64,000 bases of DNA, from NCBI GenBank assembly GCA_022510925.1, contig JAFLSO010000002.1, forward strand, positions 62,001 through 126,000. Direction: 5' to 3'. Of the stretch, positions 42,352-50,482 are shown piece after piece. A program made the translations under genes and the position numbers. This stretch comes from Treponema sp. (lineage in GTDB: Bacteria; Spirochaetota; Spirochaetia; Treponematales; Treponemataceae). The notes under the pieces were generated by a model that had not been told where the DNA came from, made no database searches, and was given only the letters and a program-made list of their open reading frames with translations. Each line of letters starts with the position of its first letter. The first letter of the stretch is position 1.

Positions 42352-42900
42352 CTACTGCTGCACCACATCCTTCGCCGTAAACATGACAGCCCGTATGCGC
42401 GCGTTGCTCAGTATGTCATCGTTTATCTGATCCCGAATCTGCTGCTTCAGGACCTCCTCGTTCTGCGGCTTAAGCTCCTCGACCGTTTTCTCGGAGAAGA
42501 AGCGCCTCAGGAAGTCTATTATCTCTATGCGGCGGGAAGTTATCTCCGCGCTGGCCGCCTTGTCGTCCTTCTTGTAGCCGAGCGCTATCGTAACGGAGAC
42601 GCTCGCAGGCATGGCGTCGCTGGTGGATGTGCGTATCTGGTCCAGGCTGGTGTACCAGTCGTAGTCCTCGCGCTGCGTGGTGTACTCCTCGCTTACGGGA
42701 ATGAAAGTCTGCTTCTTTCCGCCCTTGTTAAGGATAAGCGTGGTAATGACAACAATCGTGACAATGAGGATAACCGCCCCGACACCTATCAGAATCCATT
42801 TTAAAAGTCCGGGGACAACACCTTTCAGGCCGCCTTTCTTGCCGCCTGACGAGCCGCCGAGGTCATCTCCCAAGTCGTCTGCATCGCCGTCGTCTGCCAT
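42352..42900 (-). CDS. fliL: flagellar basal body protein FliL
   Basis: 182 residues from ATG 42900, which has GGAGGA four bases upstream. A Gly/Asp-rich cytoplasmic N-terminus is followed by a membrane helix (WILIGVGAVILIVTIVVITTLIL region) and a periplasmic domain. FliL supports the stator at high load. Confidence 0.9.
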   Translation of the reverse strand: MADDGDADDLGDDLGGSSGGKKGGLKGVVPGLLKWILIGVGAVILIVTIVVITTLILNKGGKKQTFIPVSEEYTTQREDYDWYTSLDQIRTSTSDAMPASVSVTIALGYKKDDKAASAEITSRRIEIIDFLRRFFSEKTVEELKPQNEEVLKQQIRDQINDDILSNARIRAVMFTAKDVVQQ

Positions 42901-42965
42901 TTTATCCTCCAAAAATACTTTTCTGCCTTATTTATCGGTTTTTTTTTATTTTAGTTTAGGGCATT

Positions 42966-43688
42966 CTAGAAATGCCCGTCGTCAAGTATTATCACGTCCA
43001 CGCGCCTGTTGTGCGCCCTGCCCTCAGGCGTGCCGTTGTCATACTTGGGCCGTGTGTCCGCGTAGCCCGCTATGGAGAACTGACGCTCATCCACGCCGAA
43101 GTCGCTCAGGTAATGGAGCACGTTGGCGGCCCGCGCGGCGCTCAGCTCCCAGTTGCTAGGGAATTCGCTGTCGCTGGGAACGGGAGTGTTGTCCGTGTGC
43201 CCCTCTATGCGCCATCTTTTTCCCTGCACCTCCGGCTCCTCAAAAAATCTGGCCAGATGAAGAAGGACATCGCGGCTGTCGTCTATGTTAAGCTCGGCCT
43301 TGCCCTCCTCAAAGAAAGCGTCGCTCGCAAGCGATATGACAAGCCCGCGCTCATCGCTCGTTATGGTGATTTTGGTGGTCTTGACTACCGGGGCGAAGCT
43401 GCTTATGGCCTTCTTCATGGCAGGTCCCAGGGCCTTTCCCTTGTCAAGGGACGGAAGCGAACTCACCACGTTTCCCAGGCTGGCGAGCGTACCGGGACTC
43501 AGCGACACGTTTCCGCCGGTATATGTGTTGGACAGAGCCGCCTGCATCGCGGCCATCTGCACTGCGTCTGTCTCCGAGGGATCGTACAGCATGACGAAGA
43601 AGCAGAGCATGAGCGTTATCATGTCGCCGTAAGTTCCCTGCCACGCGGTTGACGGCTTGCCAGGCTCTTTAGATTCTCTCTTACCCAT
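42966..43688 (-). CDS. motB: flagellar stator protein MotB
   Basis: 240 residues. The membrane helix carries the ion-channel Asp in YGDMITLMLCFFVML. The OmpA-like peptidoglycan-binding domain (about 115-235) has IEGHTDNTPV and LSAARAANVLHYL. A plug segment follows the helix. Coupling ion (proton or sodium) cannot be told safely. Confidence 0.95.
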   Translation of the reverse strand: MGKRESKEPGKPSTAWQGTYGDMITLMLCFFVMLYDPSETDAVQMAAMQAALSNTYTGGNVSLSPGTLASLGNVVSSLPSLDKGKALGPAMKKAISSFAPVVKTTKITITSDERGLVISLASDAFFEEGKAELNIDDSRDVLLHLARFFEEPEVQGKRWRIEGHTDNTPVPSDSEFPSNWELSAARAANVLHYLSDFGVDERQFSIAGYADTRPKYDNGTPEGRAHNRRVDVIILDDGHF

Positions 43689-43700
43689 CCAGGAACCCCT

Positions 43701-44483
43701 CTAGTCCTTAAGGACGTCGGACTCAATGGCCTTGCGGCTTTTAGGCTCAAGATACGTGAGAAGCTTCTGCGCCAGGACACGTGGGTTGTCGCCGGCCTGG
43801 ATTGAGAGGATTCCCTCTAGGACCATCTCGCGGCTGTTCATCTCGCGCGTGTTCTGTGCCAGGAGCTTGGTGGCCAGAGGACCGAACAGCCAGTTGGCGA
43901 GCATGGAGCCGTACAGCGTCGTTATAAGGGCGACGGCCATGTTCGGACCCAGGGAGCTTTTGTCCTCCAGGTTCTGAAGCATACCGATCAGACCGATAAC
44001 CGTACCCATCATTCCCCAACCGGGAGCGTATCCTGACCACTGCACCATGACGTTCGCCCACTCCATGTGCCGCGCCTCCATCTGCGCCATCTCGTTCTCC
44101 AGTATGGAGCGTATCGCGGTGCCGTCAGAGCCGTCCACCATGAGGCGAAGCCCCTCCTTAAGGAAAGCGTCGTCCAGGTCGTCAAGGCCCTCCTCCAGCG
44201 CGAGTATTCCCTCACGCCTGGCCTTCTCGGAGAGAGCCACCATGTTCTGCACGGCGTTCTTCTCGCCGTAATCGTAAGTCTTGAAACAGCGTCCCAGGAT
44301 GCCCCAGATGCCCAGCGCCTTGTTCATGGGCGAGCTTACGAAGAGCGCCATGTAGGATCCGCCTATGGTTATGAAAACTGACGGTATGTCTATGATGTTC
44401 ATGATTGACGAGCCGCCGGAAAAAACGCCCAGAAACACCATGGCTATGCCGCCGACGAACCCTATGATGGTTGCTATGTCCAT
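43701..44483 (-). CDS. motA: flagellar stator protein MotA
   Basis: 260 residues with four helices. MDIATIIGFVGGIAMVFLGVFSGG is the first helix (partly cited), and APGWGMMGTVIGLIGML and LITTLYGSMLANWLFGPLATKL are the third and fourth. It forms the torque-generating stator with MotB twelve bases downstream. Confidence 0.96.
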   Translation of the reverse strand: MDIATIIGFVGGIAMVFLGVFSGGSSIMNIIDIPSVFITIGGSYMALFVSSPMNKALGIWGILGRCFKTYDYGEKNAVQNMVALSEKARREGILALEEGLDDLDDAFLKEGLRLMVDGSDGTAIRSILENEMAQMEARHMEWANVMVQWSGYAPGWGMMGTVIGLIGMLQNLEDKSSLGPNMAVALITTLYGSMLANWLFGPLATKLLAQNTREMNSREMVLEGILSIQAGDNPRVLAQKLLTYLEPKSRKAIESDVLKD

Positions 44484-44510
44484 TTATAATTTTCCTCCCA
44501 CACCCTTCTC

Positions 44511-44708
44511 TTACAGTTCCTGCGGATAGATGCCGATCCGCCTGCGGTACGCGACGATGCGGTCTATGACCTCCTCCGGGCTCTCGCTCACCACAACCTT
44601 TTTCCCCGAAAGGAGAGTGAGCGTCAAGTCTGGATTCTGCTCCATGTTCTCAATCTGATGGGGGTTAATCCAATACTTTTTGCCGTTAAGACGGGTCACT
44701 TCTATCAT
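44511..44708 (-). CDS. flbD: flagellar protein FlbD
   Basis: 65 residues, full length for the FlbD/SwrD family: MIEVTRLNGKKYWINPHQIE and EVIDRIVAYRR. SwrD raises stator power in Bacillus. It is the first gene of the operon; the hook genes flgD and flgE, which precede it in several treponemes, are not here. Confidence 0.93.
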   Translation of the reverse strand: MIEVTRLNGKKYWINPHQIENMEQNPDLTLTLLSGKKVVVSESPEEVIDRIVAYRRRIGIYPQEL

Positions 44709-44717
44709 TATCTCTAT

Positions 44718-44746
44718 ATAATGTACGGTTATGCGAGAACCGTCAA
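44718..44746 (-). promoter_or_regulatory. motility operon promoter with dyad between -35 and -10
   Basis: On the minus strand TTGACG (44746-44741), 17-bp spacer, CATTAT (44723-44718; TTATAT at 44721-44716 is an alternative). The start codon of flbD follows nine bases later. The dyad ACGGTT-N7-AACCGT (44725-44743) fills the spacer and looks like an operator. Confidence 0.6.
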
Positions 44747-44777
44747 GTATTTTATGACCATTTTTGATTATTTTTTT

Positions 44778-44791
44778 GTCCGCGCACGGAC
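44778..44791. promoter_or_regulatory. short palindrome GTCCG-N4-CGGAC in the divergent region
   Basis: A 5-bp-arm dyad in the AT-rich 177 bp between flbD and the response regulator. No T run follows in either reading, so it is not a terminator. It may be an operator or chance. Confidence 0.35.
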
Positions 44792-44850
44792 GTCACGCAG
44801 GGGCGAGGTATAAATTTTCGTTATAGGCTTTAAAAATAACAAAAAAACAA

Positions 44851-44879
44851 TTGAGTTTAGAAAAGAATGGCGCTAACCT
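44851..44879 (+). promoter_or_regulatory. promoter of the two-component operon
   Basis: TTGAGT (44851-44856), 17-bp spacer, TAACCT (44874-44879). ATG 44886 begins six bases later, so the message should be leaderless. Confidence 0.55.
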
Positions 44880-44885
44880 AAAAGC

Positions 44886-45575
44886 ATGAGTAGCAGAATC
44901 CTGGTTATAGAAGACGTGCCCGAGATGCAGGAGCTCATCGTCATGTACATGGAGAGCGCTGGCTTTGACGCGGCCGCGGACGAGAGCGCGGAGCTTGCCC
45001 TGGAGCGGCTTAAAACCGGGTACACGCCGGACCTGGTCCTGCTGGACCTGAACCTGCCGGGGATGGGCGGGCTGGAATTCCTTAAGAGGTTCCGCGCGGA
45101 ATACAAGGCGACCATCCCCGTCATAATAGTGAGCGCGCGGGACTCCGACGAGGACATAATAGCGGGCCTGGGATTCGGTGCGGATGAATTCGTGACGAAG
45201 CCGTTCAGCCCCAGGGTGCTGGTGGCGCGTGTACAGGCAAAGCTGAACCGTCTCAGCGCCACCGAGGCCAGCATGGAGGAGACGCTCACGTTCGGACCGT
45301 ACACGCTTTACTGCAACAGCTGCGTGCTTAAGAAGGGCCCGGAGAAAATCCCGCTCTCGACCAAAGAGTACGAGGTCCTGGAATTCCTTGTGCGCAACGC
45401 GGGGCAGGCGCTCAGCCCGGAGACGGTGTACAACAGCGTGTGGAAGACGCAGTACGGCGACATAACGGCGGTGGCAGTCTACATACAGCGTCTGCGCAAG
45501 AAAATAGAGGAGGATCCCGCCAAGCCCCGCTTCATCACCACCATGTTCGGGATGGGGTACAAGTTCATAATATGA
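44886..45575 (+). CDS. OmpR/PhoB-family response regulator
   Basis: 229 residues. The receiver domain has the acidic pair ED at 9-10, the phosphorylated Asp54 in LLDLNLPG and Lys in VTKPF. The winged-helix DNA-binding domain (about 130-229) has LSTKEYEVLEFLVRN and YIQRLRKKIE. It overlaps the kinase gene as ATGA. Its target is not known; the divergent motility promoter 150 bp away is one candidate. Confidence 0.95.
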   Translation: MSSRILVIEDVPEMQELIVMYMESAGFDAAADESAELALERLKTGYTPDLVLLDLNLPGMGGLEFLKRFRAEYKATIPVIIVSARDSDEDIIAGLGFGADEFVTKPFSPRVLVARVQAKLNRLSATEASMEETLTFGPYTLYCNSCVLKKGPEKIPLSTKEYEVLEFLVRNAGQALSPETVYNSVWKTQYGDITAVAVYIQRLRKKIEEDPAKPRFITTMFGMGYKFII

Positions 45576-47101
45576 AAATCAGATCACAGCTTACGCTCCT
45601 TATACTGGGCATAGTAATAATCCCGCTCCTTACGCTGTGCCTTCTGCCTGTGTACCACTACATGAACTCGCCCATGCGCTTCATAATGAAGGACTACAAG
45701 CAACTGCGCCGCGTGGAGGCCATGGACCTTACGGAAAAGGACTGGGACGAGCTCAAAAGGCAGCTCAGGGACATGCCGCCTAACGTGCAGGTGCTGGTGT
45801 ATTATGACGGCAAGGTTCAGCTGTCCACCATGCAGGAATTCAAGGCGGGGTCCGTGTGCCCGCTGGATAAGATTTTCGAGCTCATACGGAGCACGGGATA
45901 CAAATACAACTATCAGTTCCAGACACCGTTCAAGGGAAGGGAGTCAGCCGCCGCAAGGGATGATGTTCCCCGCGCGGAAAGCGGGCACGGCGATGACATG
46001 GCGGTAAGGAAACCCGCGGACCGGCTGAGGAAATCGGCGCAGGGTCCGCTCGGGAAACTCTCCGTGCGCTCCGAGAGAGATGAGCTGTCCGCGGAGATAT
46101 CCCCCGCCAGCACGCTTCTTGTGATAAGCCGCAGCACGGCTCCCGGGCAGAAGAAAAAGCACCAGGGAAGATTCCTCATCTCCGTGTTCGCGTCGGTATG
46201 CCTGTTCGAGGCATTCTGCATAACGCTCATAATCATAACGTCGCGCAGCATAACCAAGTCCATAACACTGCTTGAGAAGACCACGAAGAAAATCGCGGAC
46301 GGAGACCTGGACACCCGGGTGGAGGGCACGGAGAAAAATCACAGTGCCAACGAGATAACATCGCTTGCCGTGAGCCTTGAGAAAATGAGGGAGTCGCTTA
46401 AGGACGACAAGGAGAGGCGCGCTAAATTCATAATGGGAATAAGCCACGACCTTCACACGCCGGTGGCGCTCATAAAAGGATACACGGAGGCGCTTACTGA
46501 CGGGATTGTGACAGACCCCGAGCGCGCAAGGAAATCACTGGCCATAATACATTCCAAGGCCGACCAGCTTGAGACGATGATAAACGACCTCATAAATTAC
46601 GCGCGGCTGAACAACACCGACTGGCGGCAGACACTGGAGGCGGTGGAGCTTCTCTCCGTGCTGAGGGATTTCGCGGACTCGGCGCAGCAGACCTGCGACG
46701 TGTACAAGCGGCGCTTCTCCCTGAGCATGGACGTTCCCGCGGACATGAGCGTTCCCATGGACAAGAATCTTTTCTCCCGCATGCTTGAGAACATCTTCTC
46801 AAACGCGCTCCGCTACACGGCGGACGGCGACTCCATAGCGCTCACCGCGCAGGCCCTCACTGACGAGGCCGGCAAACAATGCGTGCGGATAAGCATAAAG
46901 GATTCCGGCTCCGGCATAGAGGAGAAGGACCTGGAGCGGATATGGGATCTTTTCTACCGCGGAACGAATTCCCGCAGGGAGCAGGGCTCGGGCATAGGGC
47001 TCTCCGTGGTGAAGACCATAGCTGACTCGCACGGCTGGACGCTGGGCGTGAAATCAAGCATAGGAGAGGGCTCGGAATTCACCGTCAGCATCCCGGTGTG
47101 A
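45572..47101 (+). CDS. membrane sensor histidine kinase
   Basis: 509 residues. First helix at 8-28, an outer sensor domain (about 30-198) without a recognised fold, second helix at 201-224, a HAMP linker, the phospho-accepting His292 in GISHDLHTPVALIKGYTEAL, and the ATPase domain with N box ENIFSNALRYT, DSGSGI and GSGIGLS. The signal is unknown. Its last 17 bases overlap the end of miaA on the other strand. Confidence 0.95.
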   Translation: MKIRSQLTLLILGIVIIPLLTLCLLPVYHYMNSPMRFIMKDYKQLRRVEAMDLTEKDWDELKRQLRDMPPNVQVLVYYDGKVQLSTMQEFKAGSVCPLDKIFELIRSTGYKYNYQFQTPFKGRESAAARDDVPRAESGHGDDMAVRKPADRLRKSAQGPLGKLSVRSERDELSAEISPASTLLVISRSTAPGQKKKHQGRFLISVFASVCLFEAFCITLIIITSRSITKSITLLEKTTKKIADGDLDTRVEGTEKNHSANEITSLAVSLEKMRESLKDDKERRAKFIMGISHDLHTPVALIKGYTEALTDGIVTDPERARKSLAIIHSKADQLETMINDLINYARLNNTDWRQTLEAVELLSVLRDFADSAQQTCDVYKRRFSLSMDVPADMSVPMDKNLFSRMLENIFSNALRYTADGDSIALTAQALTDEAGKQCVRISIKDSGSGIEEKDLERIWDLFYRGTNSRREQGSGIGLSVVKTIADSHGWTLGVKSSIGEGSEFTVSIPV

Positions 47102-48041
47102 GAAGATGCCCGCTCCGCGAGCAGAAATCGCTTATGACACGCTCCGCGCCGCTGATGTCGTCCGCGCTCACGGTGACCGCTCCCGGAATCCCGCGCATGA
47201 AAGTGTACTGCTTCTTGGCGTACTGCCGCGAATGAAGCTTTACGGCCGCCTTTATCTCCTCCTGGGACTTAAGGGACGGATCGAAGAATTCCCTGTAGCC
47301 TATCGCCCTCATCCCGGGGCTGCCCATGACACAGCCGTCTCTCCTAAGCGCCTCCACCTCTTCCTGGAGCCCGAGCCTGAACATCATCTCCACACGCTCG
47401 TCTATGCGCCTGTAAAGCTCGTCCCGTCCGCGGGAAAGTATGACCGTGCAGAATGAGTAGCCCTCCCTGAGCCTTGTATCCTGCCTGTAGGAGCTCAACG
47501 GTTTCCCTGACGAATAGAAAACCTCCAGCGCGCGGCAAATCCTGTACGCGTCATTCGGGTTTATTTTCTCCGCGGACTTCCTGTCCACGGCGGAAAGCTC
47601 CTCATGCAGGGCACGGGAGCCCTCCTCCGCCGCGCGGGCATTCAGACGCTTTCTGAGGGCGGGGTCGCTCACGGGAGTGGGAGGAAGTCCCAGAAGAAAA
47701 TTCCTCACATAGAAGCCAGTCCCGCCCACGACGAGGGGGAATTTTCCCCTGCTGAAAATATCCGCGCACGCCTCGTCGGCCATGGAGACGAACCTTCCCG
47801 CGCCGAACTGCTCGCATGCGGGATCGGCAATCCCCACCAGATGATGGGGAAGCTCTGAGAGCTCCTCCACGGACGGAGAGGCGGTGCCTATGCGCATGCC
47901 CCTGTAGACCGCCTGGCTGTCCGCGCTCACGGCCTCCCCCATGCCTTTAAAAGGCGAAAGACTGCTTTTACCAAAAAGTCTTACGGCAAGAGCAGTCTTT
48001 CCACACGCTGTGGGCGCGAAAATAACTATTACTGGAATCAC
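47085..48041 (-). CDS. miaA: tRNA dimethylallyltransferase
   Basis: 318 residues. It adds the isopentenyl group to A37 of tRNAs that read UNN codons. The P-loop is APTACGKTAL (family GPTASGKT, the first Gly replaced by Ala). SADSQAVYRGM, VGGTGFYVRNFLLG and the RQYAKKQYTFMR segment are typical. Start is GTG 48041, just after rpoZ. Confidence 0.95.
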   Translation of the reverse strand: MIPVIVIFAPTACGKTALAVRLFGKSSLSPFKGMGEAVSADSQAVYRGMRIGTASPSVEELSELPHHLVGIADPACEQFGAGRFVSMADEACADIFSRGKFPLVVGGTGFYVRNFLLGLPPTPVSDPALRKRLNARAAEEGSRALHEELSAVDRKSAEKINPNDAYRICRALEVFYSSGKPLSSYRQDTRLREGYSFCTVILSRGRDELYRRIDERVEMMFRLGLQEEVEALRRDGCVMGSPGMRAIGYREFFDPSLKSQEEIKAAVKLHSRQYAKKQYTFMRGIPGAVTVSADDISGAERVISDFCSRSGHLLTPGC

Positions 48042-48045
48042 GGCG

Positions 48046-48246
48046 TCATCTGCGCGGCGAATCTATGCGGTACTGGACCTCGCTGGTGAAGAGCTGGCGG
48101 GCCGCAAGGCTCACGACCTTGCCGTCATTCTCCTCTACCACAGGATCTTTTATCATGGCGAGCTGATACGCACGGCGACTGGCCGCCACTGTAATCTCGT
48201 ACATACCGCCCTTGAATTTCGCAAGCTCCTCAAGAGGAAAAATCAT
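48046..48246 (-). CDS. rpoZ: RNA polymerase omega subunit
   Basis: 66 residues. VAASRRAYQLAMIKDPVVEENDGK matches the omega core (VAARRARQ...DPLVxxEND; cited here in part), followed by VSLAARQL. The start is ATG 48246 with GGGGG six bases upstream; an earlier frame start at 48261 is less likely. It promotes assembly of the polymerase. Confidence 0.85.
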   Translation of the reverse strand: MIFPLEELAKFKGGMYEITVAASRRAYQLAMIKDPVVEENDGKVVSLAARQLFTSEVQYRIDSPRR

Positions 48247-48303
48247 AGCGCACCCCCTCATTCATAATATGCGCGGATTATAGCATAAAAGCCATTTTCT
48301 GTC

Positions 48304-48309
48304 TATACT
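48304..48309 (+). promoter_or_regulatory. -10 box before recO
   Basis: TATACT ends six bases before ATG 48316. The -35 position at 17-bp spacing reads TAGCAT. No Shine-Dalgarno sequence is present. Confidence 0.5.
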
Positions 48310-48315
48310 GGTCTC

Positions 48316-49077
48316 ATGGCAGAACGGAACACATCCACGCCCGCAATCATCCTCACGGTAAAAAATTCAGGCGAGTCCGACAGGAGCGTGCGCGCGCTTT
48401 CTCCGGAGAGGGGCATTTTCTACTGCACGCTTTACGGCGGTCCCAAAAGCAGGATGCGCTCCCTGGTCCAGCCGTTCAGTACGGGGAGGATATGGCTTTA
48501 CGAAGACCAGGCGAAAAAATCATGTAAGATAACTGATTTCAGCGTGGAGAGCTGCCACATAAGTTTCAGGACGAGCCTGTACAAGATGTGGGCGGCGAAC
48601 CTGGCATGCGAGCTTGTGATAAAAACCAAGTGCGCGGGAGAGTACGAGAAATCATACATCCTCCTTAAGGCGCTCATGGACGGAATGGATGCCTGCGATG
48701 AGGACGAGGCGCGCGCGGGCACGCTAAGGTTCCTGTGGCGGTACCTGGGAGTGATGGGGCTTCAGCCCGACACCGAGAGATGCTCGCAGTGCGGGGAGCC
48801 GCTCGCCGTAAGGCCCGAGGACAGCGCATTCTACAGCCACGAGAATAACGGCTTCACATGCGCGGACTGCGCCACGGAGCGCTCCGGGGGACTGCGCATG
48901 GACTCAGAGGGACTACGATACCTTGGGGCGGTAAGCTCACTGAGCCCGGCCAGAGTGCGCGGGATAAGCGTGTCACCGCAGAGCGCATGGCTCATAAAAA
49001 GCACACTCTATTTTCTTGCGGAGCATGCGGCCGGCACAAAACTTAAGTCGCTTGAGAGCGGAATCGGAATACTGTGA
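48316..49077 (+). CDS. recO: DNA repair protein RecO
   Basis: 253 residues. It anneals DNA and loads RecA with RecR. An N-terminal OB domain (about 1-85) is followed by a helical domain and a zinc finger CSQC...CADC (from about residue 155). ERGIFYCTLYGGPKSRMRSL is the OB strand region. Leaderless start. Confidence 0.85.
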   Translation: MAERNTSTPAIILTVKNSGESDRSVRALSPERGIFYCTLYGGPKSRMRSLVQPFSTGRIWLYEDQAKKSCKITDFSVESCHISFRTSLYKMWAANLACELVIKTKCAGEYEKSYILLKALMDGMDACDEDEARAGTLRFLWRYLGVMGLQPDTERCSQCGEPLAVRPEDSAFYSHENNGFTCADCATERSGGLRMDSEGLRYLGAVSSLSPARVRGISVSPQSAWLIKSTLYFLAEHAAGTKLKSLESGIGIL

Positions 49078-49087
49078 GCGCCGACGC

Positions 49088-49116
49088 TTGAACTTATCCG
49101 GCCGCCCCTGTATACT
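49088..49116 (+). promoter_or_regulatory. promoter of the phosphorylase-recJ operon
   Basis: TTGAAC (49088-49093), 17-bp spacer, TATACT (49111-49116). A short leader with GGGGGG follows before ATG 49142. Confidence 0.8.
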
Positions 49117-49141
49117 TTGATAAAGCATTCGCGGGGGGAAA

Positions 49142-50482
49142 ATGAGGGCAAGCGACATAATCATAAAAAAACGCGGGACGGGCGGTCAGAAAGGCTCCGT
49201 GCTCTCGCGCGAAGAGATAGACTTCATGGTGAGCGGATACACATGCGGCACCATTCCAGATTACCAGATGTCCGCCTTCCTTATGGCGGTGTACTACAGC
49301 GGCATGACGTTCGAGGAGACAGGCTTCCTTACCGAAAGCATGCTGCGCTCAGGCGACGTGATAGACCTTCACGGATTAAAAAAAGATTTCCCCGAGCTCC
49401 GCGGACCGTTCGTGGACAAGCACTCCACCGGGGGCGTGGGAGACAAGATAAGCCTACCTCTGGCACCCATAGTCGCGAGCCTTGGCGTGCAGATTCCCAT
49501 GATGAGCGGGCGCGGGCTGGGGCACACCGGCGGCACGCTAGACAAGCTTGAGTCGCTCAGCGGCTACAACGTGCGCCTGGACAAAAACGAATTCGCAAGG
49601 CTCATAGGGCGCACGGGATTCGCCATGATGGGACAGACTGAGAGCATAGCTCCCGCGGACCGCAAGATGTACGCACTGCGCGACGTGACAGGAACGGTGG
49701 AGAGCATACCGCTAATCACCGCCAGCATACTCTCAAAGAAAGTCGCGGAGGGAAGCGACTGCCTTATGTTCGACGTTAAATGCGGCTCCGGGGCGTTCAT
49801 GAAGACAGCGGATGACGCCCGGTCACTGGCGCTGTCGCTTGTAAGGACCGCCGCCTCCATGGGCAAAAAATCATGGGCCCTAATCACCGCCATGGACTCT
49901 CCTCTTGGAATGAAGACGGGAAACTACCTGGAGGTGGAGGAGACGCTGGAGTGCCTGCAGGGAAACGGTCCCGCCGACATAATGGAGCTGACTCTCGCCC
50001 TTGGCGCGCGCATGGCGGTTCTGGGCAAAAGAGCGGGCTCCGTGCAGGAGGGGGAGGAGCTCTGCGCCGAGCAGATAAGGAACGGGAACGCCCTGAGGAA
50101 ATTCCTTGACAACGTGAGGGACCAGGGCGCGGACCCCGGAAAGCTTCTGGACGGTCAGGGGAAAAGACGCTCGGAGAACCACGCGCAGATACTCGCGGAG
50201 CAGGACGGATACATAAGCGTGGATGCATACAGGACAGGAATGGCGTGCATAAGCCTGGGCGTGGGAAGGACAAAGACATCTGACAGCGTGGACGCGGACT
50301 CAGGAATAATTTTCTCCAGGCGCACAGGAGACTATGTAAGGAAAGGCGACCTTATCATGGACGTCTACGCCAGGGATGAGCAATGCCTTGAGAGCGGAGC
50401 GGAGGCCCTGAGAGGCGCCGTCACATACACATCCTCCGCCCCCGCGCAGGGGCCCCTCATCATAGAGGAAATACAGCCGTGA
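49142..50482 (+). CDS. thymidine / pyrimidine-nucleoside phosphorylase
   Basis: 446 residues. It splits pyrimidine nucleosides with phosphate to a base and (deoxy)ribose 1-phosphate. VDKHSTGGVGDKISLPLAPIVASLG is the family signature (in part), with SGRGLGHTGGTLDKLES. The C-terminal domain follows from about 345. DeoA and Pdp types cannot be told apart here. GGGGGG is three bases before the ATG. Confidence 0.93.
   Translation: MRASDIIIKKRGTGGQKGSVLSREEIDFMVSGYTCGTIPDYQMSAFLMAVYYSGMTFEETGFLTESMLRSGDVIDLHGLKKDFPELRGPFVDKHSTGGVGDKISLPLAPIVASLGVQIPMMSGRGLGHTGGTLDKLESLSGYNVRLDKNEFARLIGRTGFAMMGQTESIAPADRKMYALRDVTGTVESIPLITASILSKKVAEGSDCLMFDVKCGSGAFMKTADDARSLALSLVRTAASMGKKSWALITAMDSPLGMKTGNYLEVEETLECLQGNGPADIMELTLALGARMAVLGKRAGSVQEGEELCAEQIRNGNALRKFLDNVRDQGADPGKLLDGQGKRRSENHAQILAEQDGYISVDAYRTGMACISLGVGRTKTSDSVDADSGIIFSRRTGDYVRKGDLIMDVYARDEQCLESGAEALRGAVTYTSSAPAQGPLIIEEIQP

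Noticed and set aside
44760..44791. T run beside the GTCCG/CGGAC palindrome as a terminator
   Set aside because: The T run precedes the stem on the plus strand, and on the minus strand the stem is followed by A, so neither reading makes an intrinsic terminator.
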